64,000 nucleotides of DNA, taken from positions 619,538-683,537 of the forward strand of contig NTMA01000010.1 of NCBI GenBank assembly GCA_002917075.1, given 5' to 3'. The DNA comes from Hawksworthiomyces lignivorus. Taxonomy: Eukaryota; Ascomycota; Sordariomycetes; Ophiostomatales; Ophiostomataceae. A model generated the notes under the pieces. It searched no databases and had not been told where the DNA came from. It saw nothing but the letters and a program-made list of their open reading frames with translations. The position numbers and the translations under genes were made by a program. Shown piece by piece: positions 47,891 through 59,250 of the stretch (positions are counted from its first letter, which is position 1; each line of letters starts with the position of its first letter).

Positions 47891-49836
47891 CGTGACGGTT
47901 AGACGGCTTGCTGCTGTCTGAAGCTTGGGGGTGTTTAATTCCGGATCTAGAGCAAACTAAGAAGCGATGAAGCAGGAGGAAAACCTGGTCGAAGGGCTCC
48001 TGAATGCCGTCAAGTTGATCAAAGACTTGTAAAATTACTCTGGCGAGATCGTGGACTAGGTAAAGTTGGGCTGCGAGATCGAGAGCTCGTCAACGAGAGA
48101 TATATGAACAGAGACAGAGAGAGCGCAAGCGCGGGGAAACGGCGACGGAGGAGTCAGTCAGGCGACAAGTGGGCTATCAGTCGCTATCGGCAACGAAGGC
48201 GTCGGCTACGAAGAGATGGGTGATTGGAGGGCTGCAGGTGGCTAGTATGCTGTTCTTGGTTGGGCTGCAAAACTTTGAGTTTCAAAATGAAGTCCAAAAG
48301 AGAGAAAAAAAAAGAGAAAAGAAAGGCAAAATGTCGGAATGGCTAAGCAGAGCGAATCTACAGTGCAAGAAGAAAGAGAAACAGTCAGATTATCCGTGAG
48401 CTCCACCCGCAGAATGATACCATTTCAATGTCAGTGTTGGCTACTGTCGGGCTGCAGGGAGGGGAGGTACAGATGTCACATGGACTGGTACCACTGCTGG
48501 GCGACGCTTTTCTCCACTAACTATACTTGGCGGTAGAGGGGCGATTAAGCAGGCTCGCAGGCGGGCAGCCTAGTGTAATAAACGCTGAGTTTAAAGATGC
48601 CTATCTTTCCTTAGCATACTCGTAGATATGTACAAGCATAGTCGCAGATGACTCATCTAGCCGTTTCCGATATGGGAACCCAAAGGAGAGAAGCGCTGGT
48701 CGCAGTGTAAGATACGGGTATATTGCACTCATTACGTCATTGCTGTTTCGGTCTGGACTATTTCCAGTGGATAGTTTCGCTCGGCATTGTCCGGAGTTCA
48801 CACATATCGTAAGCTCAGCGTCCCGAAGCCTCTGTTACTGTCGTTCGATTAACAACAAGCACATCTCTGTGGGATGTCCTACCACGCCTACCTACAAAAG
48901 TATTGAGTAGCCTCCTAACCGCTCACTAAAATAATCTCTCCACAGTTTGTACTGCCGTGAAGCGCACATGTGCTGCGGCTCGACATGGATGCAGTGCATC
49001 GTGTGTTTCTGGTCCCTCTCTTCCGCACCGCATCTTAGAACACGAAGAAAAGAAGTCTTTTATTGTCAAACAAGAATATTTTCTCAACAGTAAGACGAAA
49101 GTATCAATAAACTGGATGGTTGCGCTGTGTGCGCAACGCCCTTTGACCGATTGGCGTTATGCATCACTTACTTAATCTCAGCATTCGTTGGCAAGCACCG
49201 AAATCGCCAGCAGGTGAAAGCTTTCTACAGCTCACTGATTTTTATGGCTATGAAGAAGTCATTTGTTACATATATACTATGACCTCACCGGTTATGTTAG
49301 TATCAGGTATACATGCTTCGAGGTAGGATACTTGCATGAGTGGACATTTCTCATGAGATGAAATAATGGGCACAGGGAAACCCCAAATTGGCAGGAGCGA
49401 TGTTCGCCGTTTGCTCTTTCCGAGAAAGGCCTGAAAGAACCGAGATTCGTGGCACATCTACAGACCTGTTAAGCATGTTCATTTCATATCTTGCTTCTCT
49501 ATTTCGTATTAGAAAAGTTTCTCTCCTAAGTATCTTACGCATCTGATATACGGCATCTATGATCTTCATCGTTTCGTTTTCCAACAACTATTGCAGTCTG
49601 ATTCACCAAATGCTGAGATCTCATTGTGGAAACCGAAATAAAATCCTACTCTGAATAAATATCAGTCATCTCAGTGCAATTTATTTTCATTCTCTTTTAA
49701 AATGTTTTCATCCTTCTCGGGAGTCTCCCGATTATTCCTTGACTGATTCTTCTACAACCCGCCTCCTCCGCTTGCTCCACGTTTATCTCTGTCTCATCAC
49801 GGGCAATATCTATTAGCTTTCAGATTCTCCTTTAAA
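47891..49836. other. Divergent region upstream of UBC8 and Dicer-like 1
   Basis: Nearly 2 kb of promoter DNA for two divergent genes. A purine tract (AGAGAAAAAAAAAGAG) lies near 48300, and TACTCGTA at 48617. The 130 nt before the Dicer start are pyrimidine-rich. No coding sequence is supported. Confidence 0.6.
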
Positions 49837-52800
49837 ATGGAACACGCTTTTTTGCTGCCATCTAGTGCAGGAAAGCATGCCCAAGCACTTCTTGGCTCCG
49901 ATGCATCTTCCACACCAAAACTGGATGATACTCTTGCGCCTCTGGCTAAACTATCCGCGCAACCTGGTAATAGTAAGATTGAAGGTGCTAGGATCCTAAA
50001 TAGCATGAGGATGCAACCGAAAGGCTCTGTGCAGTTCCAATATGATGCAGAATTCGCAAGAGAGAATCAAGGCGGGGAGGAAGAAGAAGATGACGAAGGC
50101 GATGCTTTGGTGGCCTCTCAACATGGCCTAGCAAAAGCATTTAGCCACGCACAGAAGAAGCGTGTCGATTATATAGCTTTTGACACATGGTTGGGACAGA
50201 ACCGGGACAAGATCACAAAGACTGCACAAAAAGCCGTCGATGCTTTGTGCGATGAAGACAAGACGTCCGCTGCCCTGGTAAGGGACTTTGAAAGCGCCAA
50301 GATTATCGAAAGCCCACGCGACTACCAAGTCGAGCTGTTCGAAAAGGCGAAGAAGAAAAACATCATCGCGGTCCTAGACACGGGCTCCGGAAAGACGCTA
50401 ATTGCCGCTCTTCTACTCCGACATACTCTCGACAAAGAGCTAGATGACCGGTCCCAAGGCAAACCAGGCCGCGTCTCCTTCTTTTTGGTTGACAAAGTCG
50501 CACTTGTATTTCAGCAGCATGCCGTACTTGAATGCAATTTACACCATCCCGTTGCCAGATTCTGCGGCGACAAGTCAGATCTGCGGTGGTCTTCAAAGAC
50601 CTTCTGGGACGACACCTTTGAGGCGCACATGGTCGTCGTGTGCACTGCTGACATTCTTCTCAAATGTTTGCATCACTCCTACATTCGCATGGATCAGATC
50701 AATCTTCTCATCTTTGACGAGGCCCACCATACAAAAAAGAACCATTCCTATGCACGAATTATCAAGGATTTCTACTCGCAAGAGATCGATTTAGACAACA
50801 GACCAAAGATATTTGGCATGACTGCGTCGCCCGTAGATGCCCGAACTAACGTAACACAAGCTGCCCAAGAACTAGAAGCTTTGTTGCACAGTGAAATTGT
50901 GACCGCAGCGAATGAATCTCTTCTTCACGCAGTGGGTAAGCGGAAGACAGAGCGCATCCTATACTACCACATGGTTCTGCGGCCACCTCAAACTCAGCTT
51001 ATGGAATCCTTGTACCGACTTATGGGGAGCACGAAGCTTTTTGCCAAGAATTTCCAGTTTGCTGATGCAAGCCTGTCCACACTTGGGCCTTGGATCGTCG
51101 ACCGCTTTTGGCAGATCCTGTTCCGGTCCGGTGAGTTCACTAAACAAGAAGCAAGAGCGGAAATTGAGGAGTCGAGGTTGGAAGACGATAATCTTATAAT
51201 CCAGTATCCGTCCGTGGAAAACTTGGGTCATGAGTTTAATAATAGGTTCAACGATGTCTACAACGTGGGAAGCGCAGCAGATGAAACTATACAATGCAGT
51301 GCCAATGTGGCTGCTTTGCGAGCAGCCAATCGTCTGGTTCAATCGCACACATTTGTTCCGCCGGCCATCTCGCTTCTTTCTAATAAAGTCGTGCGACTGC
51401 GAGAAGCCCTCTTTGACGAATTCACTAAGCCGGGAGGGGGTAACACACGATGCATTGTGTTTGTAGACCAGCGTTATACTGCTATACTACTAGCGGATCT
51501 CTTTCAACATTCCCAAATGGAGATTCCAAATCTTCAAACTGGCGTGCTGGTATGTGCAATTTTGTATATTTAAAAGAATAGTCTCTATTCTGACACTAGA
51601 ATTTTGTTGCAGATTGGTGGAGGTTCCTCAGATATGGGAAAGAATTCATTCCGCACCCAGCTTTTGACCATCTCAAAATTCAAACACGGCCAGATCAACT
51701 GCCTGTTTGCTACATCTATTGCGGAAGAGGGCTTGGACATTCCCGACTGCAATTTCATTATTCGCTTTGATCTATATCATACAATGATACAGTATATTCA
51801 GTCTCGTGGCAGGGCTCGCCACCAAGAGTCGGTGTACATTCACATGGCCGAACTGGGAAACCTAGATCACAATCGCCAGCTGACCGAAAACAAGGCAAGC
51901 GAAGAGAAAATGAAAGATTTCTGCAACTCGCTTCCTAGCGACCGAAAACTAGAAGGGAATGATTTGAACATGGATTACTTCCTACGCCATGAAGTTGACC
52001 AGCAATCGTTCGTGGTGCCTTCGACGAACGCGAAGCTGACATACCGATCCAGTCTCGTCCTGCTTGCCCAGTATGTCTCGACTCTTCCTGAGCCAAAAGA
52101 AGGCGCGCTCAGAGCTGAGTACTCCGTATTTCATACCATGGATGGGTTTGTTTGTGAAGTTTCTCTGCCTTCGTCTTCACCTATCCGCCATGCAACTGGT
52201 CGACCACACAGACGAAAGCAAATGGCAAAATGTGCAGCTGCCTTTTCCATGTGCCTTCAGCTGTACCAGAAGAAGTACATTGACAAACACTTAAAGCCCT
52301 TTTTTGCATCAAAGTTACCTGCTATGAGGAACGCCCGGTTGGCTGTCAGCTCCAGAAAGCAGGATAAATACAAGATGCGTATCAAGCCTACAATGTGGTC
52401 TATTCTCGGAACTCCATCCCAGCTCCACGCAACTGTACTACGGCTCAGCTTGCCTGAATCTATGCGGCAGCCGTGTCGCCCGTTGGTTTTGCTAACCAGG
52501 TATCCCATGCCAAGACTTCCACGTTTCCCCTTATATTTCGGGAAGGGAAGGGATTCTCAAGCAGAATGCATACCCGTAGCACTGCCGATGGCACCAACAG
52601 CTGCCGAGCTGCATCTTATGACAGTGCATACGCTTCGCGCATTCCAAGATGTCTTCAGCAAGGAATATAATGGAACTCCTGCGGATTTACCATATTTCAT
52701 TGGTCCTGGCATTGGACAACATCATGATTGTTACTTAAAGGATGACACAGATGCCCGTTCAGTTTTAGACTGGGAGAATCTGCGGCTCGTCCTCGAAAGA

Positions 52801-54961
52801 GGAGCTGAGATTCCCTGTGGTGGAAATGAATCAGACGAATTTTTCAGAGAGAAATTTGTTACTGACCCTTTTGACGGGTCTCGCAAATTCTATATGCGCC
52901 GCGTGCGACGAGATCTCAAGCCGCTTGACCTAGTACCCAACGATGTGCCGCCTCCAAAACATCGTGCTTGGAAGCGAGCAACGACGGTGCACAATATTCT
53001 AAACTACAGCGTCAGTTTCTGGTCAAGACAGAGAGCGGAAATGAGCTTTAAAGAAGAACAACCCGTTGTAGAAGCGGAAATTGTTTCTCAGCGGCGCAAT
53101 CTCCTTGACGATCGCGTCAACTTGGATGACCCGCAAGTTCAACACTGCTATTTGGTCCTTGAGACATTGAAGATTTCTCCTGTGAGTAAATTAAATTCCT
53201 ATACTTTAGAATCGTCATAGGCAAGTTTATATGACTGACGAAATGTCCGTCTTCTAGCTACCTCTCCAAACTGTGGCTATGCTCTACAACTTTCCATCCA
53301 TGATTCATCGACTTGAATCGGCCATCATAGCCTTGGAGGCAGCAACTGTGCTTGGATTACCAAATCTTCAACCAGGACTGGCACTCGAAGCAGTTACTAA
53401 AGATTCTGATAATTCAGATGACGATTATACTCATATCAATGCGAGCCCAGTCAATTTCCAAGCCGGAATGGGCAAAAATTATGAGCGGTTGGAGCTGTTG
53501 GGGGATTCGTTTCTGAAAATGGCTTCTACTATTGCGCTTTTCACACTCGTTCCTAGCAAAGACGAGTTTGAATACCACGTTCAGCGCATGTGCATCATAT
53601 GTAACCGTAACCTGTTCAATAATGCTGTTGAGATGAAGCTAGAAGAGTACATTCGGTCAAGGGAGTTTGACCGCTCGTGGTATCCACCTACAGTGGAGGC
53701 GACCGAGAAAGCACTCTCACCGACAGTAACTGTGAATGCAAACATGAGCGTTCCGTTCCAAGACACAAAACCAAAGTATGGCTTGGTTCTCAAAAAGGGC
53801 AAGGCGACAAAGCCCTCTGACAACCACGCACTCAGTGACAAGTCTATTGCAGACGTGTGCGAGGCAATGATTGGTGCCGCTTATCTTACAACGTATAAAG
53901 AGCGCAATTTCGACATGGCTGTGCAAGCAGTATCGTCCGTTGTCAAAAGCAAATACCATCCTATGAAGTCATATGACGAATATTTTGCTGCCTATGCCCA
54001 GCCGGACTGGCAGACGGCACCCGCGACGGCGGCCCAGATGCATATGGCACATTCCATTGCGCAAGATGTGGGCTACACATTTCAATATCCTCGGCTTCTG
54101 CGATGTGCTGTGATGCATCCGTCGTACCCGCGCATCTATGAAAACTTGCCCAGCTACCAGCGTCTTGAGTTCTTGGGCGATGCCCTCTTGGATATGGCGG
54201 TGGTAGATTACCTTTTCCACAAGTTTCCGGATAAGGATCCGCAATGGCTAACCGAACACAAGATGGCAATAGTGTCCAATCAATTTTTGAGCGTTCTGAG
54301 CGTGTCGCTGGGCCTTCATAAGCACTTGTTGTCATTTTCGACTGATTTGCAGAAGCAGATAACCGAATATGCTCTCAAGGTAGAGGAAGCTCGCACCCGC
54401 GCTGAAGCAGAGGCCATACAAGATGGAAAACTAAGTAGCGCCTTTGCAAGAGATTACTGGGTGTATATAACGCGACCTGTGAAGGCTCTGGCAGATATCG
54501 TAGAAGCGTATATTGGGGCGGTCTTTGTCGATTCAGGCTACGACTACTACGGTGCCGTGATGCCCTTCTTTCGCAAACATGTGCAACCGTATTTTGAGGA
54601 CATGACACTCTATGACACATTTGCTAACAAACACCCCGTCACATTTGCCGTAAAGCTGTTGGGCCAACAATTTGGTTGCCGGGATTGGCGCGTTGTCGTG
54701 CGGGAGATGCCTAACATAGAGGGTGACGGCTGTATAACATTTGCAACACAGGTAGCCGCTGGTTTTATGGTTCACGGCCAAGTTGTCGGGTATGGAATCA
54801 GCGAGAGTGGAAGATATGCCAAGATTGCAGCAGCCAAACAAGCGCTCGCAAAGCTGGAGAATCTTAATGTGCTGGACTTTCAGGCTATGACGGGGTGTAG
54901 GTGCTGTAATGAGACGGATGCGAACTCAGCAGGCGGACTTGATTGTATGGTGCCTTCATGA
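49837..54961 (+). CDS. dcl1: Dicer-like protein 1 (DCL1)
   Basis: Three exons, 49837..51549, 51613..53181 and 53258..54961 (introns 63 and 76 nt, both phase 0); 1,661 residues. After an acidic N-terminus of about 165 residues come a DExH helicase with Walker A LDTGSGKT (180-187) and IFDEAHH (DEAH 294-297), helicase C with FATSIAEEGLDIPDCN and motif VI QSRGRAR (634-640), the Dicer dimerisation domain from about 712, and a degenerate PAZ/platform region. RNase IIIa has YERLELLGDS (from 1169) and RNase IIIb has YQRLEFLGDA (from 1394), each with its later acidic pair (IADVCEAMIG and LADIVEAYIG). A C-terminal dsRBD (about 1551-1630) and a Cys cluster follow. Length, C-terminal dsRBD and Cys end point to DCL1 rather than DCL2. 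Catalytic residues are intact. Family role: cutting long dsRNA into small RNAs for silencing, antiviral or meiotic functions. Confidence 0.95.
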
Positions 54962-55377
54962 CCTAAGACACCAGTAGCCTTTCATAATTAAAGATCTCAC
55001 AAAATACCAAGTAGCACAGAATTCTTCCAAAAAAAAAAAAAATCTTGCGTTGAACATGTCGAACCTCTAAGCCCTAGGAAAATCAACAGCCTAAATGCGT
55101 CCAAAAGAAAATGCCATCCACCCCCCTCTTTCTAGTATGGGTATAAACAAAAACAAAGCAAAACGTAAAAGACATGTGACAAAGGAAATGAGAAAAGAAT
55201 GGAGGTGCAATTGCAAGATAGTACATATATAATAAGGAAAACGTTCATGCATACACTCGAGCCAACTGATGTTTGGTGTCTCGGTTTCCGTCGTAACCCC
55301 CAGCCTATAAGCCCTCAAAACGCCGTATTATTGTGTCCAGCTAAATGCCTCCTATACGCTCCTGCTCATGCTTGCAT
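54962..55377. other. Convergent spacer between Dicer-like 1 and the serine-rich gene
   Basis: A 416-nt AT-rich spacer with an A13 run near 55029. It holds the two 3' untranslated regions, which may overlap. Confidence 0.65.
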
Positions 55378-58293
55378 TTATGCAAGCTCTGGAACATCGG
55401 CGATGCTTGGAATGGTGTGGACGGCAGTAGTACGTGTCCGGTCACGAATGCTGCCTTTTGTTGGACTCCAGATAGCAGGGTAGTCGATTTCATCGGTACT
55501 GCTCCTGCTGCCTTCGGCACTAGTGTTCTTGGCCATGTCGCGACTTAGCACCTGGGATGCGATGCTTGCTTGTGAAGCTCGCTTCCGTGCCTTGGCTTCT
55601 TTTCGCAGGCGAATGGCGGTTGCGATGTCAACCTTTTCAAATTTCTCCTCCTCTATGACCTCGTCACCCACATTGCTCCCGTGGTGTCGGTGGAGGAGCT
55701 GATGGTGGCTGAGGTGCGGGTGGTACCTGTGGCTGTTGCTGCTGAGTGCGCTACTGCCATAATGAGAGTACCCCGTAGCAGATCCCAAGAGAGCAGACAA
55801 ACGCCTCGTCTCTATTCTCTTTTCTGGGCTCTGCGGCGGGTCGTATTCGTCTTCAGATAGTACTTTGCGTGGCACTATGTCATGGATGCTGGCGGAGCGG
55901 CGTCTGACAGGGCTGCGATTGGATGATGACGTGCCGTCGCTAGTGTCTCTATGACGGCTGATACTTCTCACGGGGGAAGAATCACCGTATGCCTGGCGAA
56001 GATTATCGCTCGACGCTGACATACTCACACGTGGGCTGCGCAGAAGGACAACCGGCGCCGGAGCAGCAAAAGCATCTTCTAGGCCAGGAAGCTGCATGCC
56101 CTGAGCACCGTAGCCGTTGTTGAAAAGCAAATCCTCTTCGCTCGCGCCCTTGTCTTCGCACGGCCCTGTGAAGGAATCCTCATCTGAAGAGACGTAGTCG
56201 TCAATGTTGAAGGTTGGCGACCTGTGGATCTTCGGACTCCGCTGCTTGCTAGCCCTCTTGCTGGAACTTTTATCGTACGATTTTTCTAGAGGCAGTTGGC
56301 CGTCGTTGTCGCTGTTTATGGATGCAGCGCTTGAATCTGGAATAGAAGAAAGCGTCGTGGTGCTTAGGTCAATTGACGTATTGGTAGTATGACCAGAGAT
56401 AGGTCTTGGGTACGTTGCAGAACTTGAACTGGAAGTGGTAGGTGCCGTTGATGTCATAGACCAATGGCGAGCTGAACTGGGGCGCCCGTGTGTCAGTTCC
56501 TCGGACTCGCCAGCCCGAGACCAGGGCCGAGACGTGACAGTCATGTTTGCATGAGAATATTCATGAGAATTTTCGCGACTTTGACTTCGCGAACGGGTTA
56601 TTTTAATGACTAAGCAAATGTTAGAAGAGCCAAGATTATGTATATGGCAGAGAAATAGAATCATAATAAGGAAACTGACAAGGTGAGGGAGCAGAGTCTC
56701 TATCCGCGAGATCATCATGCCAGTCTTCTTTGAAAGTGCGAGCCCGCTCCTTTAAGTGGTGTGGCAAGCTCGACAAATCGGGCATGGCACTGTTGGACGC
56801 CGTAGGGAGTTGCCCTGACTGCTTCTGCTTGGAAGATTGAGTAATAGGCGTTAGAGACAGCGACCTGCTCGACTCTGTGAAAGCCGAGTTTGCCACTGCA
56901 GCTGACAGGCGGAAAGAGGTGGGTTGAGGGGATAGAATCGGCTGGTTGTTGACTCCGAATTGGGGTCCCTTGTGGCCGCCTTCACTTTCAAATGTAGACC
57001 TAGAGTTCTTCTCCGTAACCGACAAACTCCGAGAGAGTTTGCCCAAGGAAGCTGCAGAGTGTGAGACTCTAGGCACCACAGGATCAGGAGAGCTATTCAT
57101 TGACTCTGGTGACGTCGTATCCCAAGCAGACACAAGTTGGGTTGTTTCGCTAGCGGACAATTGTAGGCTATGCCTGTCGTTTCGATACAACATCCTCCGC
57201 TGTGGGCGGATGCTATCAACTTCATCTAAGCCTGGAGCTCCGAAGTTCCCGTTCGAGAGAGACGGCGCAAGGCTGTTGAGAGATTGGCGCTGTGCGGTTC
57301 TCATTTTCTTGATCGAACTAGCAGGCAGAGAAAGAGGAGCTCCTTTGTTGAACATGCTCTGATGCGATGTGTTCAAGGTCTTAGACCGAAGCGCTGAATC
57401 GATGGACGCCTGCTTCATAATCCGGCGACGCAGATCGTCATCTCCGTCTCTGTGAAAAGGAGAACGGTCCCAAGAGGAGACGGGGCGGCGCTGGTCTTGA
57501 CCATGCTTGGACGTCTCCGAATTGGAAGCATAAAATGCTTGGACCGAGGGAGAGTCAAGGTTGCAGCCGTTTGCACCAATGTTGCGGTCAGCCACGTCCT
57601 CGCCATAGTCTCGAGCTCCGGCAGCCTTTACGCGGCCGTGGAAATCAGAAGGCTTGAATTCTGACTGAGCATCAAGAATATCCACATAGCCTTTGCCGCT
57701 GCCGTCATTCCTTCGGAGACTGGCCTTACTGCTCGAGACTGAGTTTTGAGAACGATGCTTTGGAGGCAGTGTTTTTGAGGTAGCCTCTACACCCTGCGGT
57801 TTGGCATTGGAAGTCTGAGAGCGTGGAGGCACTTCGCCCTGCCCTGAAGAGGCTTTTGGAGCGGCTGACTGGACCACAGAGGAAAGGTCTCCTTGCGGAG
57901 CTGTTATTTGGCGTTTGCTGCCTGAAGGCGTGGAGGGCTTACTCGGCACGCCATCACCACGAAAGCCTAACACGACCGGGGCTGGTGCTGCGCTGTTCGT
58001 TGAGGAAACCCGGGATACCGGAGAAATAGGATGACCATGTCCTTTTGGTTCTTTCGACGACGAATTGGGTGTTCTGGATGTGCCTGAGACGGCACGGCTA
58101 GGAGACACAGTTTGTACAACTTTATGCGGCGCATTAGCTTAAGAGGGCAGGTGAGAGAACATATGTCTACAACAAACTCACGTCTCACTGGCGAACGCGA
58201 TGACACTCTGCGCTCATATGGAGGAGCTCTCAATTGGGACTGTTCGGTTTTCTCTGGGGCGAATTTTCTTGTTATCAAGGTCAGGAGGCCCAT
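55378..58293 (-). CDS. Large serine-rich, mostly disordered protein of unknown function
   Basis: Three exons: 58293..58182, 58119..56680 and 56609..55378; 2,784 nt, 927 residues. The start is the ATG at 58293 in a near-ideal GCCGCCATGG context. The first intron (62 nt, donor GTGAGT, branch AGCTAATG, acceptor AAAG) is the least certain join; a 44-nt alternative ending CTTAAG is less likely. The second intron (70 nt, GTCAGT, branch TCTAAC, acceptor TTAG) is well supported. The protein is dominated by Ser, Pro, Arg and Lys, with many SP/RSxS sites suited to phosphorylation. More structured blocks are MGLLTLITRKF at the N-terminus, FNIDDYVSSDEDSF followed by an EEDLLFNNGYGAQGMQLPGL block, and a charged helix with ATAIRLRKEAKARKRA near the C-terminus. 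I do not recognise a domain; it resembles conserved hypothetical proteins of filamentous ascomycetes. Confidence 0.85.
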
Positions 58294-59225
58294 GGCGGCA
58301 ACAGGATGCCTGCCATAGGCGGCAAGCTGAACAGCAGTTGGCAAATGTTGCAGGAGACGACGTCGACAATAAGATGGAAGAAATTTGGGAAGTCAAATTC
58401 GCCGAGTTAGACGACACAAATGGAAGTATCACACAAGGTAACAGTGCAAAACAACAAGACAGCAAAATAAAGTAAACTAAAAGTTTAGCAGGAAAAGAAA
58501 AGACATGAAAATCGAAGACCCTGGAGAGGGGAGGGTTGCGATAATAAATGGGAATCATAAAACCTGATCGGCCTGGGAAAACAGGAGCTATAATTTAGGC
58601 CGTGTCTAGCCCAAACAGCCGGGAAACAGAGAATAAGAAACGCTGGGTCTGTAGCGGAAGTGCAACAACTGAATATCGGCTGCCCAAATTCTTCAACTAT
58701 TTCGTATACGCTGGGCGGTGGTTGTGGGATAAGAGGCTAATGAAGACCACGCATGGAGAGTACTTAAAAGGGTGTGGGAGGAAGAAGGGCGTGTAAGGGG
58801 GGGGAGGGGGTGTGGCCTCATCCCAACTCCGTAGCCCGTGATTTGCAACAGCAAATACTTAAATGGGTGCGAAGATCAGAAGGACGGATTGAATCTTTCG
58901 TTTTGTGGTACGAATGGAACTCCTGAGACCTGCCGTACGGTTATTTCTTTTCCAACCTACACCGAGGTGAAGTGTATCTATCCAGAAACGTTTTATCAAG
59001 TGAGACAAATCTCTAGGCGACCGTTCGAGGGCTGTTGGAACAAATCTGTATTCACATACGGCACACTTTCCGAGTGAAACTGGCATTCCTGAGAAGACAA
59101 GACCCAGGTTATTGACAAGAGGGCTGCCATATCTTTCTTCGCCCTGTTTGTGACCATTCCACATTTTTACACCCTGCTCCTCAAATAGATTAGCCTTCCT
59201 TGCACCAATTTACGATGGAATGACT

Positions 59226-59250
59226 GGGGGGGGGGGGGGGGGGGGGGGGG
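59226..59250. repeat. G25 homopolymer
   Basis: Twenty-five consecutive G residues followed by AGGGTGTGTGGGG. Such runs can form G-quadruplex structures and are often mis-sized in assemblies. Confidence 0.85.
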
